This document shows, piece after piece, positions 25,171 through 34,296 of a DNA stretch of 58,362 nucleotides; positions within the stretch are counted from its first letter, which is position 1; each line of letters starts with the position of its first letter. This stretch comes from Acidobacteria bacterium UBA2161. Its GTDB lineage: Bacteria; Acidobacteriota; Vicinamibacteria; Vicinamibacterales; UBA823. The position numbers were made by a program, and so were the translations under genes. The DNA lies in the NCBI GenBank assembly GCA_002328835.1, contig DCWN01000042.1, positions 70,430-128,791 of the forward strand, written 5' to 3'. The notes below the pieces were generated by a model, which was not told the origin of the DNA, made no database searches, and saw nothing but the letters and a program-made list of their open reading frames with translations.

Positions 25171-26886
25171 GTGCGCCCCCGCCGGTGGGAGCCTCGCGAG
25201 TACGACGCTCCGCTCGCCGAGTCGCTGAGCCGCGACCTCGACGTCGCACCGATCATCGGCCGGCTACTCGCTCAACGCGGAGTGGGCGACGTGGGCTCCG
25301 GACGGCGATTCCTCAATCCGAGCCTCGAACAGCTTCACGATCCGTTCGATCTCGCGGGTGTTCCAGAGGCCGTCGAACGCCTGCTCACGGCCGTGTCCCG
25401 CCGCGAACGGATCGCGGTTCATGGCGACTACGATGTCGATGGAGTGACGGCTACGGTCCTGGTGCGCCGTGTGCTCGAACTGCTCGGTGCCGACGTCACC
25501 CACTACATTCCCAATCGCTTGATCGACGGGTACGGACTGGAACCCGGCGGCGTCGAGCGGCTCCATGCCGACGGCGCCAAGGTGATTGTGTCGGTCGACT
25601 GCGGAATCCGCAGTCTCGACGCCGCCGAGCGTGCGCGAGAGCTTGGGGTGGATCTGATCGTCACCGACCACCACGAGCCCGGCGAGGCCCTCCCGCGCGC
25701 GCTGGCGGTCGTCAATCCCAAGCGTCCCGACTGCGGCTACCCGGACAAACAACTCGCCGGGGTCGGTGTCGCATTCAAGCTCGTGCAGGCCCTGTGTCAG
25801 CGTGCGGAGCGCGAGACGTGGCTCCCGGCCCTCGTCAAGATCGCGGCCATCGGCACCATCGCCGACGTGGTGCCGCTGCACGGCGAGAATCGCATCATCG
25901 CCAAGACCGGCCTCGACGGCCTGTCGAAGGGCCCGAACGGCGTCGGCCTGAGCGCACTGCTCGAGGTGGCGGGACTGACGGGAAAGACGCTCGATAGCTT
26001 CAATGTCTCGTTCGGAATTGCGCCGCGGGTCAACGCTGCCGGCCGCATGGGTTCGCCGGATCTGGCCGCGCGTCTTCTCCTTATGTCCGACGCGGCACGC
26101 CGGGACGAAGCCGCCACACTGGCGCGGAACCTCGACGAGGAGAACACGCGGCGCCGGGCGGAGGAGCAAGCGATCGCAGCTCAGGCCCGCAAGGCTGTCG
26201 AGTCGAATCCCGACATTGGCGCGCATGGAATGGTCGTCGTGGCTGGGACGGGCTGGCATCGCGGGGTGATCGGCATCGTCGCGTCGAAGCTGGTGGAAAC
26301 GTTCGCGAAGCCGGCACTGGTGCTGTCGATCGACGGCGAGACGGCCCACGGCTCTGGGCGAAGCATCCCCGGGTTCGACCTCCTGTCGGCGCTGGAGCAC
26401 TGCGCCGACGTCTTCTTGCGCTACGGCGGACACCGGCAGGCTGCCGGCGTGACGCTGAATGCGACGCGGGTGAGCGAACTCCGGTCGAAGCTCAACGCCT
26501 ACGCCGATGAACGGCTCGGGCCCGAGGAGTTGACCCCACGGCTCCAGGTCGACGCGCCGCTGGCGCTTCCGGACATCACGAGCGACGTCGTGGAGGGCCT
26601 GAGGCGGCTGGAGCCCTTCGGTTCCGGCAACCCGCGGCCGATATTCCAGGCGAGCGGGTTGACGGTCGTGGAGGGCCCGAGGGTCCTCAAACAGCGGCAT
26701 CTGACGATGTCGGTCAAGCAGGCCGGCCGCGTCGTTCGTGCCGTCGCCTGGCGAGCGGCCGAACGCAAGGCTTTTGTCGAGGCGCAGGCCGGAGCGCTCG
26801 ACGTGGCGTACTCCTTGATGGAGAACCACTTCCGGGGAGAGACCCATGTCGAGTTATCCGTTGCCGACGTTCGGGAACCCCGGTAG
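25171..26886 (+). CDS. recJ: Single-stranded-DNA-specific exonuclease RecJ
   Basis: About 571 residues. A 5'-to-3' exonuclease of recombination and mismatch repair, of the DHH superfamily. Motifs: HGDYDVDGVTA (motif I), IVSVDCGI, LIVTDHHEPGE (DHH), then the DHHA1 region with GSGRSIPGFDLLSAL and RYGGHRQAAGVTL, and the OB domain. The GTG at 25171, one base after the accA stop, gives RPRRWEPREYDAPL, the usual RecJ beginning; a longer in-frame start at 25120 lies inside accA. Full length. Confidence 0.94.
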   Translation: MRPRRWEPREYDAPLAESLSRDLDVAPIIGRLLAQRGVGDVGSGRRFLNPSLEQLHDPFDLAGVPEAVERLLTAVSRRERIAVHGDYDVDGVTATVLVRRVLELLGADVTHYIPNRLIDGYGLEPGGVERLHADGAKVIVSVDCGIRSLDAAERARELGVDLIVTDHHEPGEALPRALAVVNPKRPDCGYPDKQLAGVGVAFKLVQALCQRAERETWLPALVKIAAIGTIADVVPLHGENRIIAKTGLDGLSKGPNGVGLSALLEVAGLTGKTLDSFNVSFGIAPRVNAAGRMGSPDLAARLLLMSDAARRDEAATLARNLDEENTRRRAEEQAIAAQARKAVESNPDIGAHGMVVVAGTGWHRGVIGIVASKLVETFAKPALVLSIDGETAHGSGRSIPGFDLLSALEHCADVFLRYGGHRQAAGVTLNATRVSELRSKLNAYADERLGPEELTPRLQVDAPLALPDITSDVVEGLRRLEPFGSGNPRPIFQASGLTVVEGPRVLKQRHLTMSVKQAGRVVRAVAWRAAERKAFVEAQAGALDVAYSLMENHFRGETHVELSVADVREPR

Positions 26887-26913
26887 AGTGGATTTCGAGG
26901 CGAGTCCGACCTC

Positions 26914-29058
26914 ATGAAGGGATGGCAGCGCCGAGCGCGCCTGATCATCGGTGCCTTCACGCTGATCTTCGGATCTGCCGTGTGGCTGACCCTGCAGGAC
27001 CGGGAGCCCGTCGAGGACTCGTCCGCCATCCACAGCCTCGATCCGGAGGCGGTCTTCGAGAGCACCGGCACGGTGGTCACGCAGACCACGGGCGATACGA
27101 GGGACTTCACCGTCGAAGCCGAGCGCCAGTTGACCTATGCCGATGGTGCGAGCCGACTCGAGGACGTCACCATCACCGTGGAGCGGGCTGAGGGTGACGA
27201 ATTCGTCATCACGGGAGATCAGGCGGAGGTCGGCGAGACCGAGTCCGACGTAACGGTCACCGGTGACGTCGTCATGCGCGCCAGCGACGGGCTCGTAATC
27301 ACCACGGAGAAAGCCTCGTACAACGACCGGAACGGCTCGGTCCACCTGCCCGGCTACCTGGAGTTCTCGCGCGGCCGGCTCAGCGGGACCGCCGTCGGAG
27401 CCACCTACAGTAACGAGCGCGAACTTCTCCGACTGCTTGCCGAGGCGCACGTCACGCTCAGCGAGGGCAGCGGCGGACGCGCTGACGTCACCTCGCGCGT
27501 GGCTTCGCTCGCGCGGGCGGAGCACTACATGCGCTTTGCGCGGAATGTGCAGATCGTGCAGGAGGGTCGGACGACGACAGCGCAACGCGCCATCGCGTAC
27601 TACGATGAGATCACGGGCGCCATCGAGATGATGGAGCTGCGCGGGCAGGCGCAGATGGAGGGAACCGCCGAATCACCAGGCGAACTCGAGGCGATGCGAG
27701 CGCGCGACATCAATCTCACTTACGACGAGGGCACGGGTCTGCTACAACATGCCACGCTTGCCGGTCAGTCCGAGATCCGTCTGGCGGGCGCCACCGCGGC
27801 GGATGGGCAGCGCATTGCCGGAGAGTGGATCGACGCCGCGCTGGGGCGCGACGGTGCGACCGTGACGGCCCTTGGGGTCCGCGAGCGCGTCGAGGTCGAC
27901 CTGCCGGGGGCTGATGGCGGCGTGCCGAGGCGGGTCCGGTCCATGGTCATGGAGGCGCGGGGAGACGAGACCCAGGGCTTGACGGAGGCCGCGTTCACCG
28001 ACGACGTCGAGTACCGGGAGCTGCGATCGGCGGACGACGGCCGCCCGGACCTCGTCACGACGGCGGACCGCCTCGACACCGAGCTCGGCGGGAGCCTGGA
28101 CGCCATGGCCAGCGCCACCTTCAGCGACAACGTCGTGTTTCTGGACGGTGCGGCCGAGGGCGCGTCGAGCCGCGCGTTCTACGATGTCGACGCTGGAATC
28201 ATTCAACTCCGGCCGATGGCCGATCAGGCGGCCCGCCCCCGGGTTATCGACGCGCGGACGTCGGTGGAGGCCGACGAGATAGACCTGGCCATGAACGGCA
28301 GTGGCATGCGCGCCCGCGGTAACGTCCGGAGCATGCTGACACTCGGCGCGGGGCAGGGCGACGAGGCCGAGGCCGATACAGCGGAAACGGCCCGGCTGCC
28401 CGGGATGTTCACGTCGGACGAACCGGCGTACGTGACCGGATTGCAGCTCGCCTACGAGGCGAGTTCCGGCGTGACGACCTACACCGGGGGCGCGAGGCTC
28501 TGGCAGGGCGACACGGCAGTTCAGGGCGATCAGATCGAGTTGTACGAGCAGACGGCGGACCTCAAGTCGATCGGCAATGCCCGCTCGGCGTTCGTCGTGG
28601 AGGAAGTGAACGAGGAGACGCAGGAGGTCGAGCTCGTGCCGACGATTGCGTCGGCGGCGATGATGCACTACGAAGACGCTCTACGCCGCGCGACCTACAC
28701 GACCGAGGCGCACGTGAATGGCCCACAGGGCGACTTGCGTGGGGATCGCGTGGAATTGTATTTCGGCGCGTCCCAGCATGAGCTCGAGCGCGTGGAGTCG
28801 TACCAGCAGGTCAAGCTGCTGCTGACCGACCGCATCGCCACGGGGATGCAGTTGACGTATTTCACCGAAGATGGCCGATACGTGATGCGCGGAGCCCCGG
28901 TGCAGATTCTCGAGGACTTTCCAGACGAGTGTCGTGAGACGGTAGGCAAGACCCTGACGTTCTTCCGTTCCACCGATACAATCTCGGTGGACGGCAACGA
29001 AGAAGTGCGGACTCAGACAAGGACGACCGGTAGCTGCCCCCCTCCGCAGTTTCACTGA
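26914..29058 (+). CDS. Fused LptC-LptA-type LPS transport protein
   Basis: A 714-residue protein with one N-terminal membrane helix at about 9-26 (LIIGAFTLIFGSAVWLTL). An LptC-like beta-jellyroll follows to about 190, then several OstA/LptA-type repeats, seen as short alternating strands such as YSNERELLRLLAEAHV, ARDINLTYDEGTGLLQHATLAG, ADRLDTELGG, GDQIELYEQTADLKSIG and GDRVELYFGASQHELERVE. In E. coli LptC and LptA are separate small proteins forming the periplasmic bridge. Here one polypeptide seems to supply both anchor and bridge, with extra jellyroll length. The stop is directly followed by the lptB ATG, confirming the pathway. Confidence 0.82.
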   Translation: MKGWQRRARLIIGAFTLIFGSAVWLTLQDREPVEDSSAIHSLDPEAVFESTGTVVTQTTGDTRDFTVEAERQLTYADGASRLEDVTITVERAEGDEFVITGDQAEVGETESDVTVTGDVVMRASDGLVITTEKASYNDRNGSVHLPGYLEFSRGRLSGTAVGATYSNERELLRLLAEAHVTLSEGSGGRADVTSRVASLARAEHYMRFARNVQIVQEGRTTTAQRAIAYYDEITGAIEMMELRGQAQMEGTAESPGELEAMRARDINLTYDEGTGLLQHATLAGQSEIRLAGATAADGQRIAGEWIDAALGRDGATVTALGVRERVEVDLPGADGGVPRRVRSMVMEARGDETQGLTEAAFTDDVEYRELRSADDGRPDLVTTADRLDTELGGSLDAMASATFSDNVVFLDGAAEGASSRAFYDVDAGIIQLRPMADQAARPRVIDARTSVEADEIDLAMNGSGMRARGNVRSMLTLGAGQGDEAEADTAETARLPGMFTSDEPAYVTGLQLAYEASSGVTTYTGGARLWQGDTAVQGDQIELYEQTADLKSIGNARSAFVVEEVNEETQEVELVPTIASAAMMHYEDALRRATYTTEAHVNGPQGDLRGDRVELYFGASQHELERVESYQQVKLLLTDRIATGMQLTYFTEDGRYVMRGAPVQILEDFPDECRETVGKTLTFFRSTDTISVDGNEEVRTQTRTTGSCPPPQFH

Positions 29059-29784
29059 ATGGCGACGCTGCAGGCGACCAACCTCACGAAGTCGTACGGA
29101 GGCCGGACCGTCGTTCGCGGGGTCAGTCTGGAAGTGACCTCGGGCGAAGTCGTGGGGCTCCTGGGCCCCAACGGCGCTGGAAAGACGACGACGTTCTACC
29201 TCGTGGTCGGCCTGACGGCGCCCGAGACGGGAAAGGTGACGCTCGACGGCGAGGACATCACGCACGATGCGATGTATATCCGCGCGCGAAAGGGGCTCGG
29301 CTACCTCCCGCAGGAACCCTCGATTTTTCGCGGTCTGACGGTCGAGCAGAATATTCTCGCGATTCTCGAAACCCTCGATCTGGGTCGAGGTGAGCGCCGC
29401 GCCAGGGCCCGCGAGCTGCTGGCGGAACTCAATCTGACGCCTCTGGCCAAGTCTCGCGCCTACACGCTGTCGGGGGGCGAGCGACGCCGGGTCGAGATCA
29501 CGCGCGCCCTGGTGGTGTCGCCGTCCTTCGTGCTCCTGGATGAACCCTTCGCGGGCATCGACCCGATTGCCGTGACCGACATCCAGAACATCATCTTCCA
29601 CCTGAAAGAGCGCGGCATCGGCGTGCTCATCACGGACCACAACGTGCGTGAGACGCTGCGGATCACCGACCGCGCCTACATCGTCCACGACGGGTCGATC
29701 TTTCGAAGCGGAACACCGTCCTCGCTCGCCACGGACGAGGATGTGAAGCGGATTTACCTGGGCGCCGATTTTCGATTGGACTAA
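29059..29784 (+). CDS. lptB: LPS export ABC transporter ATP-binding protein LptB
   Basis: A 241-residue cytoplasmic ATPase driving LPS extraction by LptFG. Walker A GPNGAGKTTT (36-45), Q-loop in LGYLPQEPSIFRGLTV, signature YTLSGGERRRVEI, Walker B FVLLDEPFAGIDP and the LITDHNVRETL switch region, all typical of LptB rather than other ABC proteins. The start abuts the LptC/A stop with no gap. rpoN follows after 44 bases, the same order seen in proteobacteria. Confidence 0.96.
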   Translation: MATLQATNLTKSYGGRTVVRGVSLEVTSGEVVGLLGPNGAGKTTTFYLVVGLTAPETGKVTLDGEDITHDAMYIRARKGLGYLPQEPSIFRGLTVEQNILAILETLDLGRGERRARARELLAELNLTPLAKSRAYTLSGGERRRVEITRALVVSPSFVLLDEPFAGIDPIAVTDIQNIIFHLKERGIGVLITDHNVRETLRITDRAYIVHDGSIFRSGTPSSLATDEDVKRIYLGADFRLD

Positions 29785-29828
29785 GATATCTTCATGGCCT
29801 GAATTATGCGGGCTAGAGTCCAAGAGAG

Positions 29829-31268
29829 ATGGCGCTCCAGCAGAGACTCCAGACCAGACTCGCACAGAAGCTCATCCTGACGCCGTCGTTGCAGCAGGCC
29901 ATCAAGCTGCTGCCGATGACGACGGTGGAGCTGTCGGACATGCTCAACCAGGAGATGGTCGAGAATCCGATGCTGGAGGAGGTGCCGACCGAAGAGCTTC
30001 AGCCCGCCGAGAGCGCCCAGCAAGCCGAGAAGGCCGAGGAGACGCCCGCGGCCGAGGAGAGCCGCGAGGCCAACGACACGTGGGACGACGCCGACTACGA
30101 GTACTTCTTCGGGGACTACCTCGACGGGGGCTATCGCCCGCGCGCGCCCCGCGAGGTCAAGGAACTTCCGCCGATCGAGAACACGCTCTCGACCGCGAGC
30201 TCCCTGAGCGACCACCTGCTGTGGCAGCTCTCGTCACGGCAGGAGGGCGAAGCCACCCGCGAGATCGCCACGGCGATCATCGGCAATCTCGACGATGACG
30301 GCCAGCTCGTCGCCACCACCGACGAAATCGCGGCGATGGGGCCCTGGTCGGTGGAGGACGTCGAGGGCGCGCTCGAGATCGTCCAGCATTTCGACCCCAT
30401 CGGCGTGGCGGCGCGAGATCTGCGTGAGTGCCTCCTGCTTCAGTTGCGCCACCTAGGGTTCGCCGGAACACCCACCGAAACGATTGTCGCCGACCACCTG
30501 CAGCTGGTGCAGAGCCGTCAGCTGCCCGACCTGGCCCACCGACTCGGGCTCTCGGTCGACGACGTCAAGCAGCATATCGACGTCATTCGACATCTCGATC
30601 CGAAGCCAGGCAGTCGCTACAACCCCTCGTCCTCCCAGTACGTCATTCCTGACGTGTTCGTCGTCAAGACGGAAGACGAGTATGTGGCGATGCTGAACGA
30701 GGAGGGCCTCCCGCAACTCCGCGTGAGCCCGGTCTACCGCCGGCTGCTCGACCGCAAGTCGGAGAATAGTGCCGAGACGCGCGCCTACGTCAAGGAGAAG
30801 TTTCGTTCCGCGCTCTGGCTCATCAAATCGGTCGATCAGCGACAGAAGACCATTCAGAAGGTGTCCAACAGCATCATTCAATTCCAGCGCGAGTTTCTCG
30901 ATCATGGCATCGAGCACCTGCGCCCACTGGTGCTTCGTAACGTCGCCAACGACATTGGCATGCACGAGTCCACGGTGAGCAGGGTCGTGAACAACAAGTA
31001 CATGCACACGCCGCAGGGCGTGTTCGAACTCAAGTATTTCTTCCACAGCGGCATTCGTAGCTCCTACGGCGAGAGCGTCTCGTCGGTCACGATCAAGCAG
31101 CGGATTCGGAAGATCGTCGAGACGGAAGACTCCAAGAAGCCTCTAAGCGACTCGAAGATCGTCGCCATCCTGCAGGACGAGGGCTTGATCCTCGCGCGGC
31201 GCACAATCGCCAAGTATCGGGAAGAGTTGAAGATCCCAACATCGAGCCAGCGAAAGGTGCACTACTAG
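29829..31268 (+). CDS. rpoN: RNA polymerase sigma-54 factor
   Basis: A 479-residue alternative sigma factor that needs an AAA+ activator. Region I (QQRLQTRLAQKLILTPSLQQAIKLLPM) and the acidic region II around 50-95 are present. The core-binding region, the helix-turn-helix (ANDIGMHESTVSRVVNNKYM) and the C-terminal RpoN box ARRTIAKYREELKIPTS are complete. The order lptB-rpoN-hpf-hprK-rapZ-PTS parallels the rpoN operon of enterobacteria and other diderms, suggesting co-expression. No sigma-54 activator gene is in the window. Confidence 0.97.
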   Translation: MALQQRLQTRLAQKLILTPSLQQAIKLLPMTTVELSDMLNQEMVENPMLEEVPTEELQPAESAQQAEKAEETPAAEESREANDTWDDADYEYFFGDYLDGGYRPRAPREVKELPPIENTLSTASSLSDHLLWQLSSRQEGEATREIATAIIGNLDDDGQLVATTDEIAAMGPWSVEDVEGALEIVQHFDPIGVAARDLRECLLLQLRHLGFAGTPTETIVADHLQLVQSRQLPDLAHRLGLSVDDVKQHIDVIRHLDPKPGSRYNPSSSQYVIPDVFVVKTEDEYVAMLNEEGLPQLRVSPVYRRLLDRKSENSAETRAYVKEKFRSALWLIKSVDQRQKTIQKVSNSIIQFQREFLDHGIEHLRPLVLRNVANDIGMHESTVSRVVNNKYMHTPQGVFELKYFFHSGIRSSYGESVSSVTIKQRIRKIVETEDSKKPLSDSKIVAILQDEGLILARRTIAKYREELKIPTSSQRKVHY

Positions 31269-31283
31269 CGCGGAGAGGGAATT

Positions 31284-31637
31284 GTGGAACTCGATCTGAC
31301 CGGCCGACACCTCTCAATCTCAGAAGAGCTTCGCGCTCTCGCCGGCGCACAGGTCGAGCGCCTGGACCGACTCCTCAACGATTCGGCCGTCTCGGCGCGG
31401 GTCGTGCTGGATCTTGAGGGTGGACGGCATTGCGTCGACGTCAAGGTGCATGCGCGTGAAGACCACCTGCTACATGGCGCGGCGGAAGCTGAATCGTGGG
31501 ACGCGGCGCTGCATGCGGCGTTCGACAAGGTGCTCCATCAGGCGCAGACAGTGAAAGGGAAGTGGGAGAGCCGCCACCGGCGCGGCGAGAGGGCCGGCAC
31601 GGCGCCGGGGAAGCCCCCCGAAACCGCGACCAGCTGA
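31284..31637 (+). CDS. hpf: Ribosome hibernation-promoting factor (short form)
   Basis: A 117-residue protein. The N-terminal 95 residues have the beta-alpha-beta fold of HPF/YfiA (MELDLTGRHLSISEELRALA, VEVHAREDHLLHGAAEAESWDAALHAAFDKVLHQ), which binds the 30S decoding centre in stationary phase. The rest is a basic, Gly/Pro-rich tail, not the dimerising domain of long HPF. It starts with GTG, 16 bases after rpoN, with GGAGAGGGA upstream. Confidence 0.88.
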   Translation: MELDLTGRHLSISEELRALAGAQVERLDRLLNDSAVSARVVLDLEGGRHCVDVKVHAREDHLLHGAAEAESWDAALHAAFDKVLHQAQTVKGKWESRHRRGERAGTAPGKPPETATS

Positions 31638-31668
31638 AGCGCGACTGTCTCGACCTCCCAGAGACGCG

Positions 31669-32643
31669 ATGGCGCCAGAGACACCGACGGTGCGGGTCCG
31701 AGCGGTCATGGCCGATGCTCGCCACGGGCCCCTCGACCTGGTACTGCTCGGTGGAGCCGACGGGCTCGACCGCGAAGTCACGATCCCCTACATCCAGAAG
31801 ACCGGCCTGGCCCTGGCGGGCTTCGAGGAGCACCTGCAGCCGGGGCGGCTCTTGATCTTCGGCGAGAGCGAGATCCGCTTCCTGGAGCAGCTCTCGTCCG
31901 CCGAGCGCATCGCCCGGCTGCGCGCTGCGTTCGGCCGCGACCTGCCGTGTGTCCTCATTGCCGGGATTGCGGACGTACCGGCGGAGTTGATCCGCGAAGC
32001 CGACGCGGCCGCGCTGCCCGTGCTCCTGACCCTCTGCTCGGTCCCCGAGAGCATCGGCATCCTCACCGCGCAGCTCGAGGACAGCCTCGCGGTCCGCGAG
32101 GTGGTCCACGGCGCGCTGCTCGATGTGCTGGGCCTGGGGGTCCTCATCGTGGGCGACAGCGGCATCGGGAAGAGCGAGTGCGCGCTGGAGCTTGTGACGC
32201 GGGGCCACCGGCTGGTCGCCGATGATGGCGTCGAGGTCCGGCGGTGTGGCAGCCGAGTCCTGATCGGCGCCTGCCCGGACCTGACCCGACACCAGATGGA
32301 GATTCGGGGGCTCGGGATCATCGATGTGAAGGCGATGTACGGCGTCGCCGCCACGCGCCCGTCGAAGCGGGTGGAACTGGTCGTGCGGTTCGAGCGCTGG
32401 GACCCGGGCCGCCGTTACGACCGTCTCGGGCTGGACGAAGCACACCACGACCTTCTCGATATCGCGGTGCCGTTCGTCTGCCTTCCGGTGGCGCCGGGGC
32501 GCAACCTGGCGATTCTCGTCGAGGTCGCGGTCCGCGTGCAGTTGCTGCGAGCGGATGGCTATCGGGCGCCCGACCGCCTCGTCGCGGAGCTGGAACGCCG
32601 TCTGGAGCGCGCCGCGGCGGAGATGGCGCAGGGTGATGACTAA
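31669..32643 (+). CDS. hprK: HPr kinase/phosphorylase
   Basis: A 324-residue bifunctional enzyme that phosphorylates or dephosphorylates the regulatory serine of HPr. Walker A GDSGIGKS (162-169); the preceding VHGALLDVLG with H147; LVADDGVEV; and the signature MEIRGLGIIDVKAMYG. The N-terminal half is the usual MurE/F-like domain. In this cluster its substrate should be the adjacent HPr, whose Ser46 is intact. Its end overlaps rapZ by eight bases. Confidence 0.95.
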   Translation: MAPETPTVRVRAVMADARHGPLDLVLLGGADGLDREVTIPYIQKTGLALAGFEEHLQPGRLLIFGESEIRFLEQLSSAERIARLRAAFGRDLPCVLIAGIADVPAELIREADAAALPVLLTLCSVPESIGILTAQLEDSLAVREVVHGALLDVLGLGVLIVGDSGIGKSECALELVTRGHRLVADDGVEVRRCGSRVLIGACPDLTRHQMEIRGLGIIDVKAMYGVAATRPSKRVELVVRFERWDPGRRYDRLGLDEAHHDLLDIAVPFVCLPVAPGRNLAILVEVAVRVQLLRADGYRAPDRLVAELERRLERAAAEMAQGDD

Positions 32644-33523
32644 CTCGAGAGCACCGGTGGACGCCTGTTTCGTCATCCTGACGGGCCTGTCGGGCTCCGG
32701 AAAGTCCCAGGCGATCCACGCCCTGGAGGACCAAGGCTATTACTGCGTCGACAACCTGCCGACGACGCTGATCCCGATGCTGGCGGAATTGATGGCGCAA
32801 GCCGGCGGCGACCGCGCGAAGGTCGCGGTCGTCATTGACGTCCGTGAGGGCAAGTTTCTGTCCCAGTTCCCGAAGATCTTCAGGAAGCTCAAGAGCGACC
32901 CGTCGATCGGCGCTCGCCTGATCTTCCTCGAAGCCGACGATGATGCCTTGCTAAGACGGTTCAGCGAGACCAGGCGGCCCCATCCGTTGGCCCCGGGGCG
33001 CTCGCCGCGTGAGGGAATTCAGGAGGAGCGCCAGCAGCTGGAGGCCATTCGCGCGCTAGCCGACGAGATCATCGACAGCAGCGACATGACGGTCCACGAA
33101 CTGCGGCGGACCTTCCAGAAGCTCGCGCAGGGCGGCTCGCACGCCAAGCTCGTCATGATGCTGCTGTCGTTCGGCTTCAAGTTCGGCAACCCCTCCGATG
33201 CCGATCTGGTCTTCGATGTGCGCTTCCTGCCGAATCCCCACTTCGTCCCGGCGCTTCGGGCACACACCGGCCGGAGCAAGGCGGTGAACGATTTCCTGAA
33301 CCGGCACGAGGCCACCTCGACCTTTCTGGAGAAGACCGAGGACTTGCTGCGCTTCCTGGTGCCGCAGTATCTGACTGAAGGCAAGAGCCACCTCACCGTG
33401 GCCGTCGGATGCACCGGCGGCCGCCACCGGTCGGTCGCGGTGGCCGAGGCCCTGAAGCGGCGGCTGCAGGACCTCGGCGATGTCCGGCTGCGCGTGAAGC
33501 ATCGCGACGTCGGGAGCGGATGA
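32636..33523 (+). CDS. rapZ: RNase adapter protein RapZ (P-loop nucleotide-binding)
   Basis: A 295-residue protein. The N-terminal P-loop GLSGSGKS (17-24) is followed by YYCVDNLPTTLIP and FLEADDDALLRRFSETRRPHPL. The C-terminal domain carries VAVGCTGGRHRSVAVAE, the metabolite-binding site of RapZ. In E. coli RapZ presents GlmZ sRNA to RNase E; in distant phyla the role is less certain. The ATG at 32636 sits inside the hprK end, and an upstream in-frame start at 32555 would be entirely within hprK, so it was not used. EIIA begins with an ATGA overlap. Confidence 0.93.
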   Translation: MTNSRAPVDACFVILTGLSGSGKSQAIHALEDQGYYCVDNLPTTLIPMLAELMAQAGGDRAKVAVVIDVREGKFLSQFPKIFRKLKSDPSIGARLIFLEADDDALLRRFSETRRPHPLAPGRSPREGIQEERQQLEAIRALADEIIDSSDMTVHELRRTFQKLAQGGSHAKLVMMLLSFGFKFGNPSDADLVFDVRFLPNPHFVPALRAHTGRSKAVNDFLNRHEATSTFLEKTEDLLRFLVPQYLTEGKSHLTVAVGCTGGRHRSVAVAEALKRRLQDLGDVRLRVKHRDVGSG

Positions 33524-34014
33524 GCTTCGGAGCCACCATGACGCAAGGAGCCGAGAACGGCGCGGCACAGAAGGTCGGGGTCGTCGTCGTAACCCATGGG
33601 CGACTGGCTAGCGAGCTGGTCAACGCTGCCGAGACGATCGTGGGGGATCTGCCGCACGTCGTCGCCGTGTCCATCGGCTGGCATGACGACGCGACAGATG
33701 CCCGGGCGGAGATCGCCAAGGCGATTGGCCGCGTAGACCAGCCGGGGGGCGTCCTGATCCTGACGGACATGTTCGGGGGAACGCCCTCCAATCTGAGCAT
33801 AACGTTCCTCGAGGCCAATCGCGTGGAGGTGATCACCGGGGTCAACCTGCCGACCTTGATCAAGCTCGCGCGGCTGGAGCGGACCGGATCGCTGGCCGCG
33901 TTCGCCCAGGACGTCCGCGAGCACGCGCGGGGCGCGATCTGGGTCGCCTCGGAGTTCCTGCAGGTCAACGCGTCACCCGATTCCGGCGATGCGGGCGAGA
34001 CGAAACAGTCCTAG
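33520..34014 (+). CDS. PTS mannose-family EIIA protein
   Basis: A 164-residue cytoplasmic EIIA of the mannose/fructose family. H26 in VVVVTHGRLASEL is the phosphorylated histidine, and TDMFGGTPSNLS is the diagnostic motif. An alternative ATG at 33538 would remove six residues. No EIIB, EIIC or EIID is encoded nearby, so it probably works as a regulatory phosphoryl acceptor rather than in sugar uptake. It overlaps rapZ by four bases and precedes HPr by three. Confidence 0.92.
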   Translation: MSFGATMTQGAENGAAQKVGVVVVTHGRLASELVNAAETIVGDLPHVVAVSIGWHDDATDARAEIAKAIGRVDQPGGVLILTDMFGGTPSNLSITFLEANRVEVITGVNLPTLIKLARLERTGSLAAFAQDVREHARGAIWVASEFLQVNASPDSGDAGETKQS

Positions 34015-34017
34015 GGC

Positions 34018-34296
34018 ATGGGCAGTCGCACCGTCGACGTCACGAACCCGTTGGGACTGCACGCCCGGGCCGCAGCCAGGTTCGTGCACGCCGCCAGTGA
34101 CTTCGAGGCCGACATCACCGTCGCGCACGGCAACCGCACGGTGGACGGGAAGAGCATCATGGGGTTGCTGCTGCTCGCGGCGCCGCAGGGTGCACGGTTG
34201 GCGATTCAGGCCAGCGGCAGCGACGCGGAGGCGGCGCTCGAACGGTTGAGCGGCCTCGTCACGTCCGGATTCAGCGAGGACGGATGGAACGGTTGA
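34018..34296 (+). CDS. ptsH: Phosphocarrier protein HPr
   Basis: A 92-residue carrier in the PTS chain. NPLGLHARAAARFV contains H15, phosphorylated by EI, and DGKSIMGLLLLA contains S46, the target of HPr kinase. Both regulatory sites are therefore intact. The last 13 bases overlap the EI start, which argues for tightly balanced synthesis. Length is slightly above the typical 85-90. Confidence 0.95.
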   Translation: MGSRTVDVTNPLGLHARAAARFVHAASDFEADITVAHGNRTVDGKSIMGLLLLAAPQGARLAIQASGSDAEAALERLSGLVTSGFSEDGWNG

